NCBI GenBank assembly: GCA_028875855.1
Contig: JAGWVA010000023.1
Coordinates: 1-55,668 of the forward strand
Reading direction: 5' to 3'
Length of the DNA: 55,668 nucleotides
From: Paracoccaceae bacterium
GTDB taxonomy: Bacteria > Pseudomonadota > Alphaproteobacteria > Rhodobacterales > Rhodobacteraceae
In this document: one piece after another, positions 15,389 to 24,843 of the stretch
How the letters are laid out: the number at the start of each line of letters is the position of its first letter
Position numbering within the stretch: the stretch's first letter is position 1
Position numbers and translations under genes: made by a program
Notes under the pieces: model-generated
What the model was told of the DNA's origin: nothing
The model's input: the letters and a program-made list of their open reading frames with translations, nothing else
Database searches by the model: none

Positions 15389-17548
15389 TCAGGCGATGGC
15401 CGCGCCGAAGGCCCCGCGATACAGGGCCGAGAGCTCTGCCAGCGGCGCCTCGGAGCCGCCGAGACGGACCTTGTCCCCGCCAAAGCGACCGACGGCTGCG
15501 ACCGTCACCCCGGCCTGTCCGCCCGCGACCATCAGCGCCTCGGCCTGATCGAAGGAGCAGGAGACGAGATAGCGCGCCTGATCTTCGCCGAAGAGAAGAC
15601 CCGTTTCCGCGCTTTCCAGCGTGAGGCCGATCCCCGCGCTCTCGGCCATCTCGAAGGCGGCAAGGGCGAGCCCGCCGTCCGACAGGTCGGTGGCCGCCGT
15701 GAAAAGGTCGCGGTGGGCCAGCAGGAAGTCGCCGTTGCGCCGTTCCGCCGACAGGTCCACGGGCGGGGCGTCGCCGTCTTCGCGGTTGAAGACCTCGGCC
15801 AGCAGGGCGGATTGCCCCAGATGGCCGCGCGTCTCACCGATCACCACGGCCAGTTCCCCGTCCTGCGGCCGACCCGCGATCAGATCGTCGAGCGAGGCCA
15901 GAAGGCCGACCGCGCCGATGGTGGGCGTGGGCAGGATGCCGCTGCCGTCGGTCTCGTTGTAAAGCGAGACGTTGCCCGACACGATCGGCATGTCGAGCGC
16001 GCTGCAGGCCGCGCCGATGCCTTTGATCGCGCCGACGAACTGGCCCATGATCTCGGGCTTTTCGGGATTACCGAAATTGAGGTTGTCGGTCGCGGCAAGA
16101 GGTGTCGCCCCGACCGCAACGAGGTTGCGCCAAGCCTCGGCCACGGCCTGCTTGCCGCCCTCGAAGGGGTTCGCCTTGACATAGCGCGGGGTGACATCGG
16201 AGGTGAAGGCCAGCGCCTTGCCGGTGCCATGCACCCGCACGACGCCCGCCCCGAGACCGGGCGCGCGGACGGTATCGGCCATCACCTGGCTGTCATACTG
16301 TTCCCAGACCCAGGCCTTGTGGGCGTAGGAGGGCGCGGAGATCAGCGCCTTGAGCGCGTCCACCGGGTCGATCTGCGGCACCGGGGCAAGCTCTGCCACG
16401 GCCGGCGTCTCGATCCAGGGGCGGTCGTATTCCGGCGCGCTCGAGGCGAGCTTGGACAGCGGCAGGTCGGCCTTGGTTTCGTTGCCGTGGATGATGAGAA
16501 AGCGGTCTTCGGGGATCGTCTCGCCCACGATGGCGAAGTCGAGATCCCATTTCTCGAAGATCGCGCGGGCCTCGGCCTCCTTTTCCGGCTTCAGCACCAT
16601 GAGCATCCGCTCCTGGCTTTCCGACAGCATCATCTCGTAGGCCGTCATCCCCGCCTCGCGGCAGGGCACGCGGTCAAGGTCGAGGCGGATGCCGAGGTGG
16701 CCCTTGTCGCCCATCTCGACGGCCGAGCAGGTGAGGCCCGCAGCCCCCATGTCCTGGATCGAGATCACGGCGCCCGAGGCCATCAGTTCGAGGCAGGCCT
16801 CGAGCAGGCGCTTTTCGGTGAAGGGGTCGCCGACCTGAACGGTGGGGCGTTTCTCTTCGATCGTCTCATCGAACTCGGCGCTGGCCATGGTCGCGCCGCC
16901 GACGCCGTCGCGGCCCGTCTTGGCGCCGAGATAGACGACGGGCATCCCCACGCCCGAGGCGGCGGAGTAGAAGATCTTGTCCGCATCGGCGAGGCCGGCC
17001 GCGAAGGCGTTCACGAGGCAGTTGCCGTTGTAGCTGCGGTGGAACCGGACCTCGCCGCCCACGGTGGGCACGCCGAAGGCGTTGCCGTAAGAGCCGATGC
17101 CCTCGACCACGCCCTTGACCAGATGTGCGGTCTTGGGGTGGCCGGGCTCGCCGAAGCTCAGCGCGTTCATCGCGGCGATGGGGCGCGCGCCCATGGTGAA
17201 GACGTCGCGCAGGATGCCGCCCACGCCCGTTGCCGCGCCCTGATGGGGCTCGATGTAGCTGGGGTGGTTGTGGCTTTCCATCTTGAACACCACGGCCTGC
17301 CCGTCGCCGATATCGACGACGCCCGCGTTCTCGCCCGGGCCGCAGATCACCTGGGGGCCGGTGGTGGGCAGGGTGCGCAGCCACTTCTTCGACGACTTGT
17401 AGGAACAATGTTCGTTCCACATGGCCGAGAAGATCCCGAGCTCGGTAAAGCTGGGGACGCGTCCGATGATCTGCAGGAGCCTGTCGTATTCATCGGGCTT
17501 GAGTCCGTGGGCCGCCACGAGTTCGGGGGTGATCGTCGGTTCGTCCAT
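15389..17548 (-). CDS. purL: Phosphoribosylformylglycinamidine synthase subunit II
   Basis: This 719-residue enzyme performs the ATP-dependent amidation of FGAR in purine synthesis. The short (PurL) form is seen, which needs separate PurS and PurQ subunits. Segments include [19 protein letters not shown] near residue 45, [20 protein letters not shown] with the catalytic histidine, and [20 protein letters not shown] second AIRS-like half contains [18 protein letters not shown] and [17 protein letters not shown]. The ATG at 17548 follows GGAGG. It stands apart from its neighbours, with a structured RNA element about 185 bases upstream. Confidence 0.96.
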   Translation of the reverse strand: MDEPTITPELVAAHGLKPDEYDRLLQIIGRVPSFTELGIFSAMWNEHCSYKSSKKWLRTLPTTGPQVICGPGENAGVVDIGDGQAVVFKMESHNHPSYIEPHQGAATGVGGILRDVFTMGARPIAAMNALSFGEPGHPKTAHLVKGVVEGIGSYGNAFGVPTVGGEVRFHRSYNGNCLVNAFAAGLADADKIFYSAASGVGMPVVYLGAKTGRDGVGGATMASAEFDETIEEKRPTVQVGDPFTEKRLLEACLELMASGAVISIQDMGAAGLTCSAVEMGDKGHLGIRLDLDRVPCREAGMTAYEMMLSESQERMLMVLKPEKEAEARAIFEKWDLDFAIVGETIPEDRFLIIHGNETKADLPLSKLASSAPEYDRPWIETPAVAELAPVPQIDPVDALKALISAPSYAHKAWVWEQYDSQVMADTVRAPGLGAGVVRVHGTGKALAFTSDVTPRYVKANPFEGGKQAVAEAWRNLVAVGATPLAATDNLNFGNPEKPEIMGQFVGAIKGIGAACSALDMPIVSGNVSLYNETDGSGILPTPTIGAVGLLASLDDLIAGRPQDGELAVVIGETRGHLGQSALLAEVFNREDGDAPPVDLSAERRNGDFLLAHRDLFTAATDLSDGGLALAAFEMAESAGIGLTLESAETGLLFGEDQARYLVSCSFDQAEALMVAGGQAGVTVAAVGRFGGDKVRLGGSEAPLAELSALYRGAFGAAIA

Positions 17549-17732
17549 GCTGGCCTCCTGCCGGGCGGATTTGACCGCCGGTTCTGGTCGAGCGTCTTAA
17601 AAGAAGGGACCCGATGGGAAAAGGCCTGAATCGCGCAAGGCCCCGACCGACAGGCGGCGTTCGCATGGCGCCGAGCTTGCAGGCAGGGCGATGCCGCATT
17701 GCGGCAAGTTTGAGCAGAGATGGGCGCGGACG

Positions 17733-17759
17733 AAAAAAAAGGCCGAGCAAAGCTCGGCC
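17733..17759 (-). terminator. Intrinsic terminator upstream of purL
   Basis: GGCCGAGC (17741-17748) and GCTCGGCC (17752-17759) form a perfect 8-bp stem with a 3-base loop. It is followed on the minus strand by eight consecutive T (17733-17740). This is the best-formed intrinsic terminator in the window. It ends a minus-strand transcript about 170 bases past the LysR stop. Confidence 0.9.
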
Positions 17760-17840
17760 CAAGTCCAACAGGGAGGTAGAAGGATAAGAGACAGTGTCGA
17801 TCAAATCCTTCTGCGGTGCAGTTAGGGGTTTGGACTGCTG
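17733..17840 (-). ncRNA. Candidate small RNA or structured purL leader
   Basis: Read on the minus strand, the element has an outer pairing AGTCCAA/TTGGACT (17830-17836 with 17762-17768). Inside it is an 8-bp perfect pairing AGAAGGAT/ATCCTTCT (17805-17812 with 17778-17785, loop 19 bases). An unpaired CCTCCC stretch follows. An intrinsic terminator comes next: GGCCGAGC, TTT, GCTCGGCC, then eight T. Two nested stems, an exposed anti-Shine-Dalgarno-like C-rich segment and a T-run terminator are typical of bacterial trans-acting small RNAs. Alternatives are the 3' end of the LysR transcript or a purL attenuator. No clear promoter was found. Confidence 0.45.
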
Positions 17841-17931
17841 CGTTCAAGCGTCAGGATGCGCAATCCGGGGCATGGCCGCTATGCGCTCTGCGCATAAGTA
17901 TGGGCCTGCGCCCCGCGACCTGACGGACGGG

Positions 17932-18822
17932 TCAGGTCTTGCGCTGCCGATGGGCAAAGATTTCCTCGGTCACGAAGTCGCGGAAGGCCGCGACCCGCTT
18001 GGAGTGGCGCAGTTCTTCGGGATAGGCGAGGAAGACCGGCACATCGGTCGATTCCACATCAGGCAACACGCGGACGAGATTGGGAAAATCGTCAGTGAGG
18101 TAATCGGGAAGGATGCCGATCCCGAGGTTGCTCAGCACCGCCTGCAAGACGCCGAAATAGTTGTTCACCGTCAGCGTCGAGGGGATGTCGTAGGCCATCA
18201 GCGTCTGCACCAGCGCAAGGCCTGCGGCCACCTGCGGCGTCGCGGGGGCCTGGCAGATGAGGCGGTGATGCGACAGATCCTCGAGCCGGTCCGGCGTGCC
18301 GCGCTGCGCGAGATATTCGCTGGAGGCATAGAGCCGCATGCGGATGTTCATCAACCGCTTGCGGATCAGGTCGGCCTGGCTCGGCTCCTTCATGCGGATG
18401 GCAACGTCGGCCTCGCGCATCGGCAGGTCGAGCACGCGCTCCTCCAGCATGAGGTCGATCTTGAGGTCGGGATATTTGGCATAGAGGGCGGAAAGACGGG
18501 GGGCGAGCCAGAGCGTGCCGAAGCCGGTGGTGGTCGTCACGCGCAGTTCGCCGAACACCTCGTCTTCGGTGTCGCGGATGCGCGCCGAGGCCGCGTCGAG
18601 CCGTTTGACCATGGCAGAGGTCGCCTCGAACAGAAGTTCGCCCTGTTCGGTGAGAATCAGCCCCCGCGCATGGCGGTGGAACAGCGTGGTGTTCAGGCTT
18701 TCCTCAAGCGCGCGGATCTGGCGCGAGACGGCAGACTGCGACAGATGCAGCGCATCGCCCGCATGCGTCAGGCTGCCCGCGTCGGCAACCGCATGAAATA
18801 TCCTGAGTTTGTCCCAATCCAT
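17932..18822 (-). CDS. LysR-family regulator divergent from the indolepyruvate oxidoreductase gene
   Basis: This 296-residue protein has the LysR helix-turn-helix (DKLRIFHAVADAGSLTHAGD, then LSQSAVSRQIRALEESL) in residues 1-65. The effector domain follows, with RVTTTTGFGTLWLAPRLSAL and a C-terminal half ending in a basic tail. The ATG at 18822 gives the standard N-terminus. It is transcribed away from the large oxidoreductase gene across 155 AT-rich bases containing palindromes, which suggests it controls itself and perhaps that gene. Its ligand is unknown. The gene order resembles neither CbbR nor CysB systems. Confidence 0.88.
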   Translation of the reverse strand: MDWDKLRIFHAVADAGSLTHAGDALHLSQSAVSRQIRALEESLNTTLFHRHARGLILTEQGELLFEATSAMVKRLDAASARIRDTEDEVFGELRVTTTTGFGTLWLAPRLSALYAKYPDLKIDLMLEERVLDLPMREADVAIRMKEPSQADLIRKRLMNIRMRLYASSEYLAQRGTPDRLEDLSHHRLICQAPATPQVAAGLALVQTLMAYDIPSTLTVNNYFGVLQAVLSNLGIGILPDYLTDDFPNLVRVLPDVESTDVPVFLAYPEELRHSKRVAAFRDFVTEEIFAHRQRKT

Positions 18823-18922
18823 CGCGCAACTCTGGTGAAGATGTCAGACGCTAACATCGAAGGGCCTTACGTAGACATGAATTCTTTCCTGTAAATGTCC
18901 TTTTTTCAAATAATGTGCTTTG

Positions 18923-18943
18923 TAGGTCAGGTTTTGTGACCTA
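18923..18943. promoter_or_regulatory. Operator-like palindrome before the indolepyruvate oxidoreductase gene
   Basis: TAGGTCA (18923-18929) and TGACCTA (18937-18943) are exact inverted repeats of 7 bases separated by 7, ending 34 bases before the oxidoreductase ATG. The 21-base span is the size of two turns of DNA, so a dimeric regulator could bind it. A second, shorter pair, GATGT and ACATC (18840-18858), lies near the LysR start. Which protein binds either site is not known. Confidence 0.5.
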
Positions 18944-18977
18944 TCATTGGGGGCCAACGCAACTGGGGAGGGGCGTC

Positions 18978-21900
18978 ATGGGCCTTGAGGATATCCGTCT
19001 TTCCGACCGGTTCGACCTTGAAAAATCGCCTGTCTTGCTGAACGGCACGCAGGCGCTGGTGCGGCTGATGCTGATGCAGAAGGCGCGCGACAAGGCGGCG
19101 GGTCTGAACACCGCGGGCTATGTCACGGGCTATCGCGGCAGCCCGCTTGGCGCGGTGGACCAGCAGATGGCGCGGGCCGAAAAGGACCTGCGCGCGGCCG
19201 ATGTCCTGTTCCAGCCGGGGCTGAACGAGGATCTTGCCGCGACGGCCGTCTGGGGCAGCCAGCAGGCCGAACTGCGCGGCGAGGGGAAATACGACGGCGT
19301 CTTTGCGCTCTGGTATGGCAAGGGGCCGGGGGTGGACCGCTCGGGCGACGTGATGCGGCATGCCAACATGGCCGGCACCGCGCCGAAGGGTGGCGTGCTG
19401 ATGGCGATGGGGGACGATCACACGGGCGAATCCTCGACCACGCTGCACCAGTCGGACTGGGCGATGGTGGATGCCTACATGCCGGTCGTCAGCCCGGCCG
19501 GGGTGCAGGAAATCCTCGACCTCGGTCTGTATGGCTGGGCGCTGAGCCGGTTCGCGGGCGTCTGGGTCGGGCTCAAGACGATGAAGGACACGATCGAGGC
19601 GACGGCCGTCGTCGATGGCGATCCGTTCCGGCAGAGCTTCGTCCTGCCCGACTTCAGGATGCCGCCCGGAGGGCTGAACATTCGGTTGAACGACACGCCC
19701 GTCCTGCAGGAAGCGCGGATGATCGATTACAAGAGGTTCGCCGCCGAAGCCTTTGCGCGGGCGAACAGAATCGACCGGCGTGTCTGGGGGAAGCCGGGCG
19801 CGAGGATCGGCTTTGTCGCGGCCGGCAAGAACTGGCTCGACCTTGTCCATGCGCTGACCTTGCTGGGGCTGGACGCGGCCGAGGCCGAGCGGCTTGGCAT
19901 CACCACCTACAAGGTTGCGCAGACCTGGCCGCTGGACATGGAAAGCTTCCACGAATGGGCCGAGGGGCTCGACCTGATCGTGGTGGTCGAGGAAAAGCGC
20001 AAGCTCATCGAGGTGCAGGTCAAGGAGGCGATCTTCGACGATCGCCACGGCCGCCGCGTCTATGGCTGGCACAAGGGCGACACCTGGGAACATGGGCGTC
20101 AGGTCGAGCTTTTCCCGACGCGCTACGCGCTTGACCCGGTGCAGATCGCCGAGAAGCTGGGCGCGATCCTGATCGAAGAGGGACGCGGCACGGATCGCCT
20201 CAAGGCAGCGCTGGAACGTATTGAGGAAACACGCAAAGCCGACAATGCCCCCGATATCGCGGCGCGGCTTCCCTATTTCTGTTCGGGCTGCCCGCACAAC
20301 ACCTCGACCAAGGTTCCCGAGGGCAGCCGCGCCTATGCCGGGATCGGCTGCCATTACATGGTGCAGTGGATGGACCGCAAGACGCTGGGCTTTACCCAGA
20401 TGGGCGGCGAGGGCGCGAACTGGATCGGCGAGGCGCCGTTTTCCAAGCGCGACCACGTGTTCCAGAACCTCGGCGACGGCACCTACAACCACTCCGGCGT
20501 GCAGGCGATCCGGGCGGCACTGGCGGCGGGGACGAACATCACCTTCAAGGTCCTGTTCAACGATGCCGTCGCCATGACCGGCGGCCAGCAGAACGAGGGC
20601 GGCCTGACGCCCGACCGCATCGCGCGCGAAATCCAGGCGATGGGCGTCGCCAACATCGCCGTCGTCTATGACGACAAGGAACGACCCGACCTTGGCATCT
20701 TTCCCAAGGGGGTGGAGTTCCACGAGCGCGCGGAGCTCATGCCGGTTCAGGAGAAGTTCCGCCAGATCAAGGGTGTATCGGCCATAATTTACATCCAGAC
20801 CTGCGCGGCCGAGAAGCGCAGGCGGCGCAAGCGCAAGGAATTTCCCGATCCCGACAAGCGGGTCTTCATCAACACCGACGTCTGCGAGGGCTGCGGCGAT
20901 TGCGGGGTGCAGTCGAACTGCGTCTCCATCGTGCCGGTCGAAACGGAACTGGGCCGCAAACGCGCCATCGATCAATCGTCGTGCAACAAGGATTTCTCTT
21001 GCGTGAAGGGCTTTTGCCCGTCGTTCGTCACGCTTCAGGGGGCGAAGATCCGCAAGACCGCGACACAGGCGGTGGAGGTGCCGGACCTGCCATCGCCCGT
21101 GCTTCCGCACATCAACGGCACGCATAACGTCGTCATCACGGGTGTCGGCGGCACGGGCGTGGTGACGGTGGGTGCGATCCTTGCGATGGCCGCCCACCTC
21201 GACGGCAAGGGCGCTGGCATGATGGAGATGGCGGGCCTCGCCCAGAAGGGCGGCGCGGTTCATATCCATTGCCGGATCGCCAACCGGCCCGAGGATATCA
21301 GCGCGATCCGCGTGGCCGTGGGCGAGGCGGATGCGGTGATCGGCGGCGATCTGGTGGTGACGGCGGGCGCGAAGACGCTGGGCCTGATGACCACGGGGCG
21401 CACGGGGGCGGTGGTCAACAGTCATCAGATCATCACCGGAGATTTTACCCGTAACACGGAATTCCGCATTCCTTTCGAGCGGTTGGAACTTGGTCTTGAA
21501 GCGCGTCTGAAGGATCGGTTGTCGCTCTTCGATGCGTCGGAACTGTCGCGGGTGCTGCTGGGGGACTCGATCTTCTCGAACATGATGGTTCTGGGCGCGG
21601 CCTGGCAGAAGGGTCTGATCCCGCTGACCGAGGCCGCGATCCTGCGGGCGATCGAGTTGAATGGCGCGGCGGTCGAAGGCAACCGCCGGGCGTTCGAGCT
21701 TGGTCGCTGGGCGGCGGTGCATCCCGATCAGGCGGCGCGCGTGCTGGCACCGGCGGTGGTCGCGAAACCCAAGAGCCTCGACGAAAAGATCGCCTTCCGC
21801 GCCGAGCATCTGACCGCCTATCAGTCCCGCAGGCTTGCCGCGCGCTATCGCAGGCTGGTCGATCGGGCCAGCGACCCGCGACTGAAGGAAGCCGTGGCAA

Positions 21901-22400
21901 AAGGCTACCACAAGCTTCTGTCTTACAAGGACGAATACGAGGTGGCGCGGCTGCATCTGGAAACCGAAGCGAAGGCCCGCGCGGCATTCGACGGCGCGTT
22001 CCGGATGACCTTTCATCTTGCCCCGCCGATCCTTGGGCACCGGGGTCCGGAGGGGCGGCCGGTGAAACGGGAATTCGGGCCTTGGGTGTTGAAGCTCTTC
22101 GGGGTGCTTGCGCGCCTGAAGCGGCTGCGCGGCACGCCGCTCGATCCCTTTGGCTACAGCGCCGAACGGCGGGCCGAGCGCGCCGCGATCCGCGCCTACG
22201 AGGGGCTGATGGCCGAGGTGCTGGCCAAGGTCACGCCCGAGACGATGGATCAGGCGGTGGCGCTTGCGGAACTGCCCTTGCAACTGCGGGGTTTCGGCCC
22301 GGTCAAGGCGGCCAATGCCGAGAAGCTGGCCAGGCGGCAGGCCGATCTGCTGGCGGTTTTCCGGGCCGGCGGCATCGCGGCGCGACAGGCGGCGGAATGA
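18978..22400 (+). CDS. Fused indolepyruvate ferredoxin oxidoreductase
   Basis: This 1140-residue single-chain 2-oxoacid:acceptor oxidoreductase joins the IorA and IorB activities. The N-terminal thiamine/transketolase-like domain has TAGYVTGYRGSPLGAVDQQM. The cofactor-binding segment is NLGDGTYNHSGVQAIRAAL, near residue 500. Cysteine motifs CSGCPHN and CEGCGDCGVQSNC with CVKGFCPSF may hold Fe-S clusters. The gamma-type domain follows (GVGGTGVVTVGAILAMAAHL). The enzyme decarboxylates aryl- or branched 2-oxoacids to acyl-CoA with reduced ferredoxin or another acceptor. The ATG at 18978 follows GGGGAGGGG. Substrate specificity cannot be read from sequence. Confidence 0.92.
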   Translation: MGLEDIRLSDRFDLEKSPVLLNGTQALVRLMLMQKARDKAAGLNTAGYVTGYRGSPLGAVDQQMARAEKDLRAADVLFQPGLNEDLAATAVWGSQQAELRGEGKYDGVFALWYGKGPGVDRSGDVMRHANMAGTAPKGGVLMAMGDDHTGESSTTLHQSDWAMVDAYMPVVSPAGVQEILDLGLYGWALSRFAGVWVGLKTMKDTIEATAVVDGDPFRQSFVLPDFRMPPGGLNIRLNDTPVLQEARMIDYKRFAAEAFARANRIDRRVWGKPGARIGFVAAGKNWLDLVHALTLLGLDAAEAERLGITTYKVAQTWPLDMESFHEWAEGLDLIVVVEEKRKLIEVQVKEAIFDDRHGRRVYGWHKGDTWEHGRQVELFPTRYALDPVQIAEKLGAILIEEGRGTDRLKAALERIEETRKADNAPDIAARLPYFCSGCPHNTSTKVPEGSRAYAGIGCHYMVQWMDRKTLGFTQMGGEGANWIGEAPFSKRDHVFQNLGDGTYNHSGVQAIRAALAAGTNITFKVLFNDAVAMTGGQQNEGGLTPDRIAREIQAMGVANIAVVYDDKERPDLGIFPKGVEFHERAELMPVQEKFRQIKGVSAIIYIQTCAAEKRRRRKRKEFPDPDKRVFINTDVCEGCGDCGVQSNCVSIVPVETELGRKRAIDQSSCNKDFSCVKGFCPSFVTLQGAKIRKTATQAVEVPDLPSPVLPHINGTHNVVITGVGGTGVVTVGAILAMAAHLDGKGAGMMEMAGLAQKGGAVHIHCRIANRPEDISAIRVAVGEADAVIGGDLVVTAGAKTLGLMTTGRTGAVVNSHQIITGDFTRNTEFRIPFERLELGLEARLKDRLSLFDASELSRVLLGDSIFSNMMVLGAAWQKGLIPLTEAAILRAIELNGAAVEGNRRAFELGRWAAVHPDQAARVLAPAVVAKPKSLDEKIAFRAEHLTAYQSRRLAARYRRLVDRASDPRLKEAVAKGYHKLLSYKDEYEVARLHLETEAKARAAFDGAFRMTFHLAPPILGHRGPEGRPVKREFGPWVLKLFGVLARLKRLRGTPLDPFGYSAERRAERAAIRAYEGLMAEVLAKVTPETMDQAVALAELPLQLRGFGPVKAANAEKLARRQADLLAVFRAGGIAARQAAE

Positions 22401-22486
22401 TGCGCGGGTGACACGAAAGCTTCATCTTTTGTAGCGAGACTCGGAAAACTGCGTTATGTGCGGCGCGGTCTGGGGCGGGGTGTCGG

Positions 22487-23362
22487 ATGCAAAGAAATCA
22501 GGTCACGCGTGAAATCAGTTATTCCTATTCCGCCCGCTCGCGCAGCGGCCGGGCCGTGATCCGCGCGATCGAGAATACCACCGGCCGGATCGGCCTGATC
22601 AAGCTGGCCGACGGCTATGACCGCGAGGTGGCGCAGGGCGCCAGCTTCTGGGAGGTGATCGCCACCCGCTATGGCCTGTCGCTCGAGGTGATCGGGGGCT
22701 CGCTGACCCATATCCCCGCCAACGGGCCGCTGGTGCTGATCGCGAACCACCCCTTCGGCATTCTTGACGGTCTGATGATGGGGCTGCTGCTCGACCGGGT
22801 GCGGGGCGATTTCCGCATCCTCGCCCACAGCGTCTTTCGCCGGGCGCGCGAACTTGACGAGGTGATCCTGCCGATCTCGTTCGACGAGACCAAGGAGGCG
22901 GTGAAGCTTAATCTTGAAACGCGCGCCAACGCCTTGAAATATCTGTCGGACGGCGGCGCGATCGGGGTGTTTCCGGGGGGCACGGTCTCGACCGCCGCGC
23001 GGCCCTTCGGGCAGCCGATGGACCCGGGTTGGCGCAACTTCACCGCCAAGATGATCGCAAAGTCGAACGCGACGGTGGTGCCAATCTTCTTCGCCGGGCA
23101 CAACAGCCGCCTGTTCCAGGTCATGAGCCACCTGCATCCGACCCTGCGGATGGCGCTCTTGATCAAGGAATTCCGCCGCCGGATCAACGGCCCGGTGCAG
23201 ATCGTGGTGGGCAAGCCCATCGCCTCGGCCGCGCTCGAGCCGTTCAAGGCGGACCAGAAGAAGATGATGGATTTCCTGCGCCGCTCGACCTATGACTTGT
23301 CGCCCGAACCGATGAAGTCCTACGACTACGGTTACGAGTTCGAAGAGAAATACAGGGTCTGA
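22487..23362 (+). CDS. PlsC-type lysophospholipid acyltransferase
   Basis: This 291-residue protein carries the acyltransferase motif NHPFGILDGLMM (NHxxxxD) near residue 85 and a glycine-rich acceptor motif IGVFPGGTVSTA near residue 163. Further conserved segments include VVPIFFAGHNSRLFQ. Such enzymes acylate lysophosphatidic acid or lyso-ornithine lipid at the inner membrane. Length and N-terminus differ from classical PlsC, so the acceptor is uncertain. The ATG at 22487 is favoured over the GTG just upstream only by convention. murI follows 30 bases downstream. Confidence 0.82.
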   Translation: MQRNQVTREISYSYSARSRSGRAVIRAIENTTGRIGLIKLADGYDREVAQGASFWEVIATRYGLSLEVIGGSLTHIPANGPLVLIANHPFGILDGLMMGLLLDRVRGDFRILAHSVFRRARELDEVILPISFDETKEAVKLNLETRANALKYLSDGGAIGVFPGGTVSTAARPFGQPMDPGWRNFTAKMIAKSNATVVPIFFAGHNSRLFQVMSHLHPTLRMALLIKEFRRRINGPVQIVVGKPIASAALEPFKADQKKMMDFLRRSTYDLSPEPMKSYDYGYEFEEKYRV

Positions 23363-23392
23363 CCCGGGCAGTCCGGGCCGCGGGAGGCAGGC

Positions 23393-24205
23393 ATGGCGGT
23401 GGGTGTGTTCGACAGCGGGCTGGGGGGCCTGACGGTGCTGGATGCCGTTGTGCGCCGCCTGCCGGAGGTCCCTTTCGTCTATTTCGGCGACAATGCCCAT
23501 GCGCCCTATGGCGTGCGCACGCCCGACGACATCTTCAACCTGACCTGCGCCGGGGTCGAACGCCTCTGGGACGAGGGATGCGATCTGGTGATCCTGGCCT
23601 GCAACACGGCAAGCGCGGCCGCGCTGAAGCGCATGCAGGAGACCTGGGTGCCGAAGGACAAGCGCGTGCTGGGCGTCTTCGTTCCGCTGATAGAGGCGCT
23701 GACCGAACGGCAGTGGGGCGACAATTCCCCCCCGCGCGAGGTTGCGGTGAAGCATGTGGCGCTGTTCGCCACGCCCGCCACGGTCTCGAGCCGGGCGTTC
23801 CAGCGCGAACTGGCCTTCCGCGCGATCGGCGTCGATGTCGAGGCGCAGCCCTGCGCCGGGGTCGTCGATGCGATCGAGCAGGGCGACGAGCTTCTCGCCG
23901 AGGCGCTGGTCCATTCGCATGTCGAGGCGCTCAAGCGCCGGATGCCGCTGCCCGAGGCCGCCATTCTGGGCTGCACGCATTATCCGCTGGTGCAGGCCGC
24001 GTTCCAGGAGGCGCTTGGCCCCGAGGTCAAGGTTTATTCGCAGGCGAACCTCGTCGCGGAAAGCCTCGCCGATTACCTGACGCGGCGGCCAGAGTTCCGG
24101 GGGACGGGAACGGTGTCGAAATTCCTCACCACGGGCGACCCGAAATCCGTCTCGGGCAAGGCCACGCAATTCCTGCGCCGCTCGATCCGGTTCGAGGCCG
24201 CTTGA
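23393..24205 (+). CDS. murI: Glutamate racemase
   Basis: This 270-residue enzyme supplies D-glutamate for peptidoglycan. The N-terminus [20 protein letters not shown] is diagnostic. The two catalytic cysteines are visible: Cys70 in [13 protein letters not shown] and Cys194 in [13 protein letters not shown]. The length is normal. A GGGAGGCAGGC site precedes the ATG. It lies between an acyltransferase gene and the ccm locus, with no obvious functional link to either. Confidence 0.95.
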   Translation: MAVGVFDSGLGGLTVLDAVVRRLPEVPFVYFGDNAHAPYGVRTPDDIFNLTCAGVERLWDEGCDLVILACNTASAAALKRMQETWVPKDKRVLGVFVPLIEALTERQWGDNSPPREVAVKHVALFATPATVSSRAFQRELAFRAIGVDVEAQPCAGVVDAIEQGDELLAEALVHSHVEALKRRMPLPEAAILGCTHYPLVQAAFQEALGPEVKVYSQANLVAESLADYLTRRPEFRGTGTVSKFLTTGDPKSVSGKATQFLRRSIRFEAA

Positions 24206-24289
24206 CCCGCGCAAGGGCCGCGTCTGCTGCGTTTTGGCACAGGCCCCGCTTCGCGGCTTTCGCAATCGGCGGATCGGGGGTATCGTCTG

Positions 24290-24323
24290 ATCCCGATGCA
24301 AGGGCCCATCCCGATGCAAGGGC
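24290..24323. repeat. Tandem duplication upstream of ccmE
   Basis: The 16-base word ATCCCGATGCAAGGGC occurs at 24290-24305 and again at 24308-24323, separated by CC, giving an 18-base period. It lies in the 168-base murI-ccmE gap. Each copy holds an in-frame ATG that could be mistaken for an early ccmE start, because 18 is a multiple of 3. Confidence 0.8.
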
Positions 24324-24373
24324 AGCTGACGAGAGGCGGGCCCGGCCCGAAACGGTCGGGGTCCGGAAGGACC

Positions 24374-24820
24374 ATGAAGGGACTGAAGAAGAAACGCCGT
24401 ATCCAGATCATCGTCGTGGCCGCGGTGGCGCTGACCGTATCGACCGCGATGATCGGCTATGCCATGCGTAATGGCATCAACTACTTCCGCACGCCGACGC
24501 AGGTCATGTCCGAGCAGATCGCGCCGGACGAGGTGTTCCGCATCGGCGGTCTGGTGGAAAAGGGCAGCGTCACGCATGGCGCGGGCGAAGAGGTCAGCTT
24601 CAAGGTGACCGACACCAAGTCGTCCGTTCCGGTGACCTACACGGGCGTTCTGCCCGATCTCTTTTCCGAAGGCACCGGGGTCGTGGCGCTTGGCAGCTTT
24701 GACCACGGCACCTTCCATGCCACGCAGATCCTTGCCAAGCACGACGCCAACTACATGCCCAAGGAAGTCATCGACGCGCTGAAGAAGCAGGGCGTCTATG
24801 TTGCGCCCAGCTCGAGCTGA
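24374..24820 (+). CDS. ccmE: Cytochrome c maturation protein CcmE (heme chaperone)
   Basis: This 148-residue protein has an N-terminal membrane anchor (residues about 9-30) and a periplasmic OB-fold with VFRIGGLVEKGSV. The heme-attaching His123 lies in ILAKHDANYMP, with Tyr127 nearby. It carries heme covalently to the CcmF/CcmH lyase for cytochrome c assembly. The ATG at 24374, after GGAAGGACC, gives the usual KKKRR start. Earlier in-frame ATGs within the tandem repeat upstream would add residues unlike the family. Its partners ccmF and ccmH lie 1.3 kb downstream, beyond two lysis genes. Confidence 0.94.
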   Translation: MKGLKKKRRIQIIVVAAVALTVSTAMIGYAMRNGINYFRTPTQVMSEQIAPDEVFRIGGLVEKGSVTHGAGEEVSFKVTDTKSSVPVTYTGVLPDLFSEGTGVVALGSFDHGTFHATQILAKHDANYMPKEVIDALKKQGVYVAPSSS

Positions 24821-24843
24821 GCGCACGGCCGCTTGGCGCGATC

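Larger units (their letters stand above)
17549..17931. other. 383-base intergenic region between purL and a LysR gene
   Basis: No convincing coding frame is present. From right to left, the region holds the 3' side of the LysR gene, a structured minus-strand element with its terminator (17733-17840), and about 184 bases of purL leader (17549-17732) in which I see only the ribosome site. A TTG-started frame of about two dozen codons on the minus strand runs straight into the terminator and is not credited. Confidence 0.6.

Noticed and set aside
17733-17804. TTG-started minus-strand micro-ORF beginning IDTVSYPSTS
   Set aside because: It runs directly through the terminator stem and T-run, its ribosome site is too close to the TTG, and its frame continues only by chance into purL antisense.
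18923-18943. FNR or CtrA site before the oxidoreductase gene
   Set aside because: The palindrome TAGGTCA-N7-TGACCTA lacks the TTGAT/ATCAA and TTAA-N7-TTAA patterns, so it is reported only as an unassigned operator.
18927-22283. Minus-strand open frame of over 1100 codons opposite the indolepyruvate oxidoreductase gene
   Set aside because: It is a mirror of codon bias in GC-rich DNA. The plus-strand protein has clear family motifs throughout, while the antisense product is His/Arg-rich and unlike any family.
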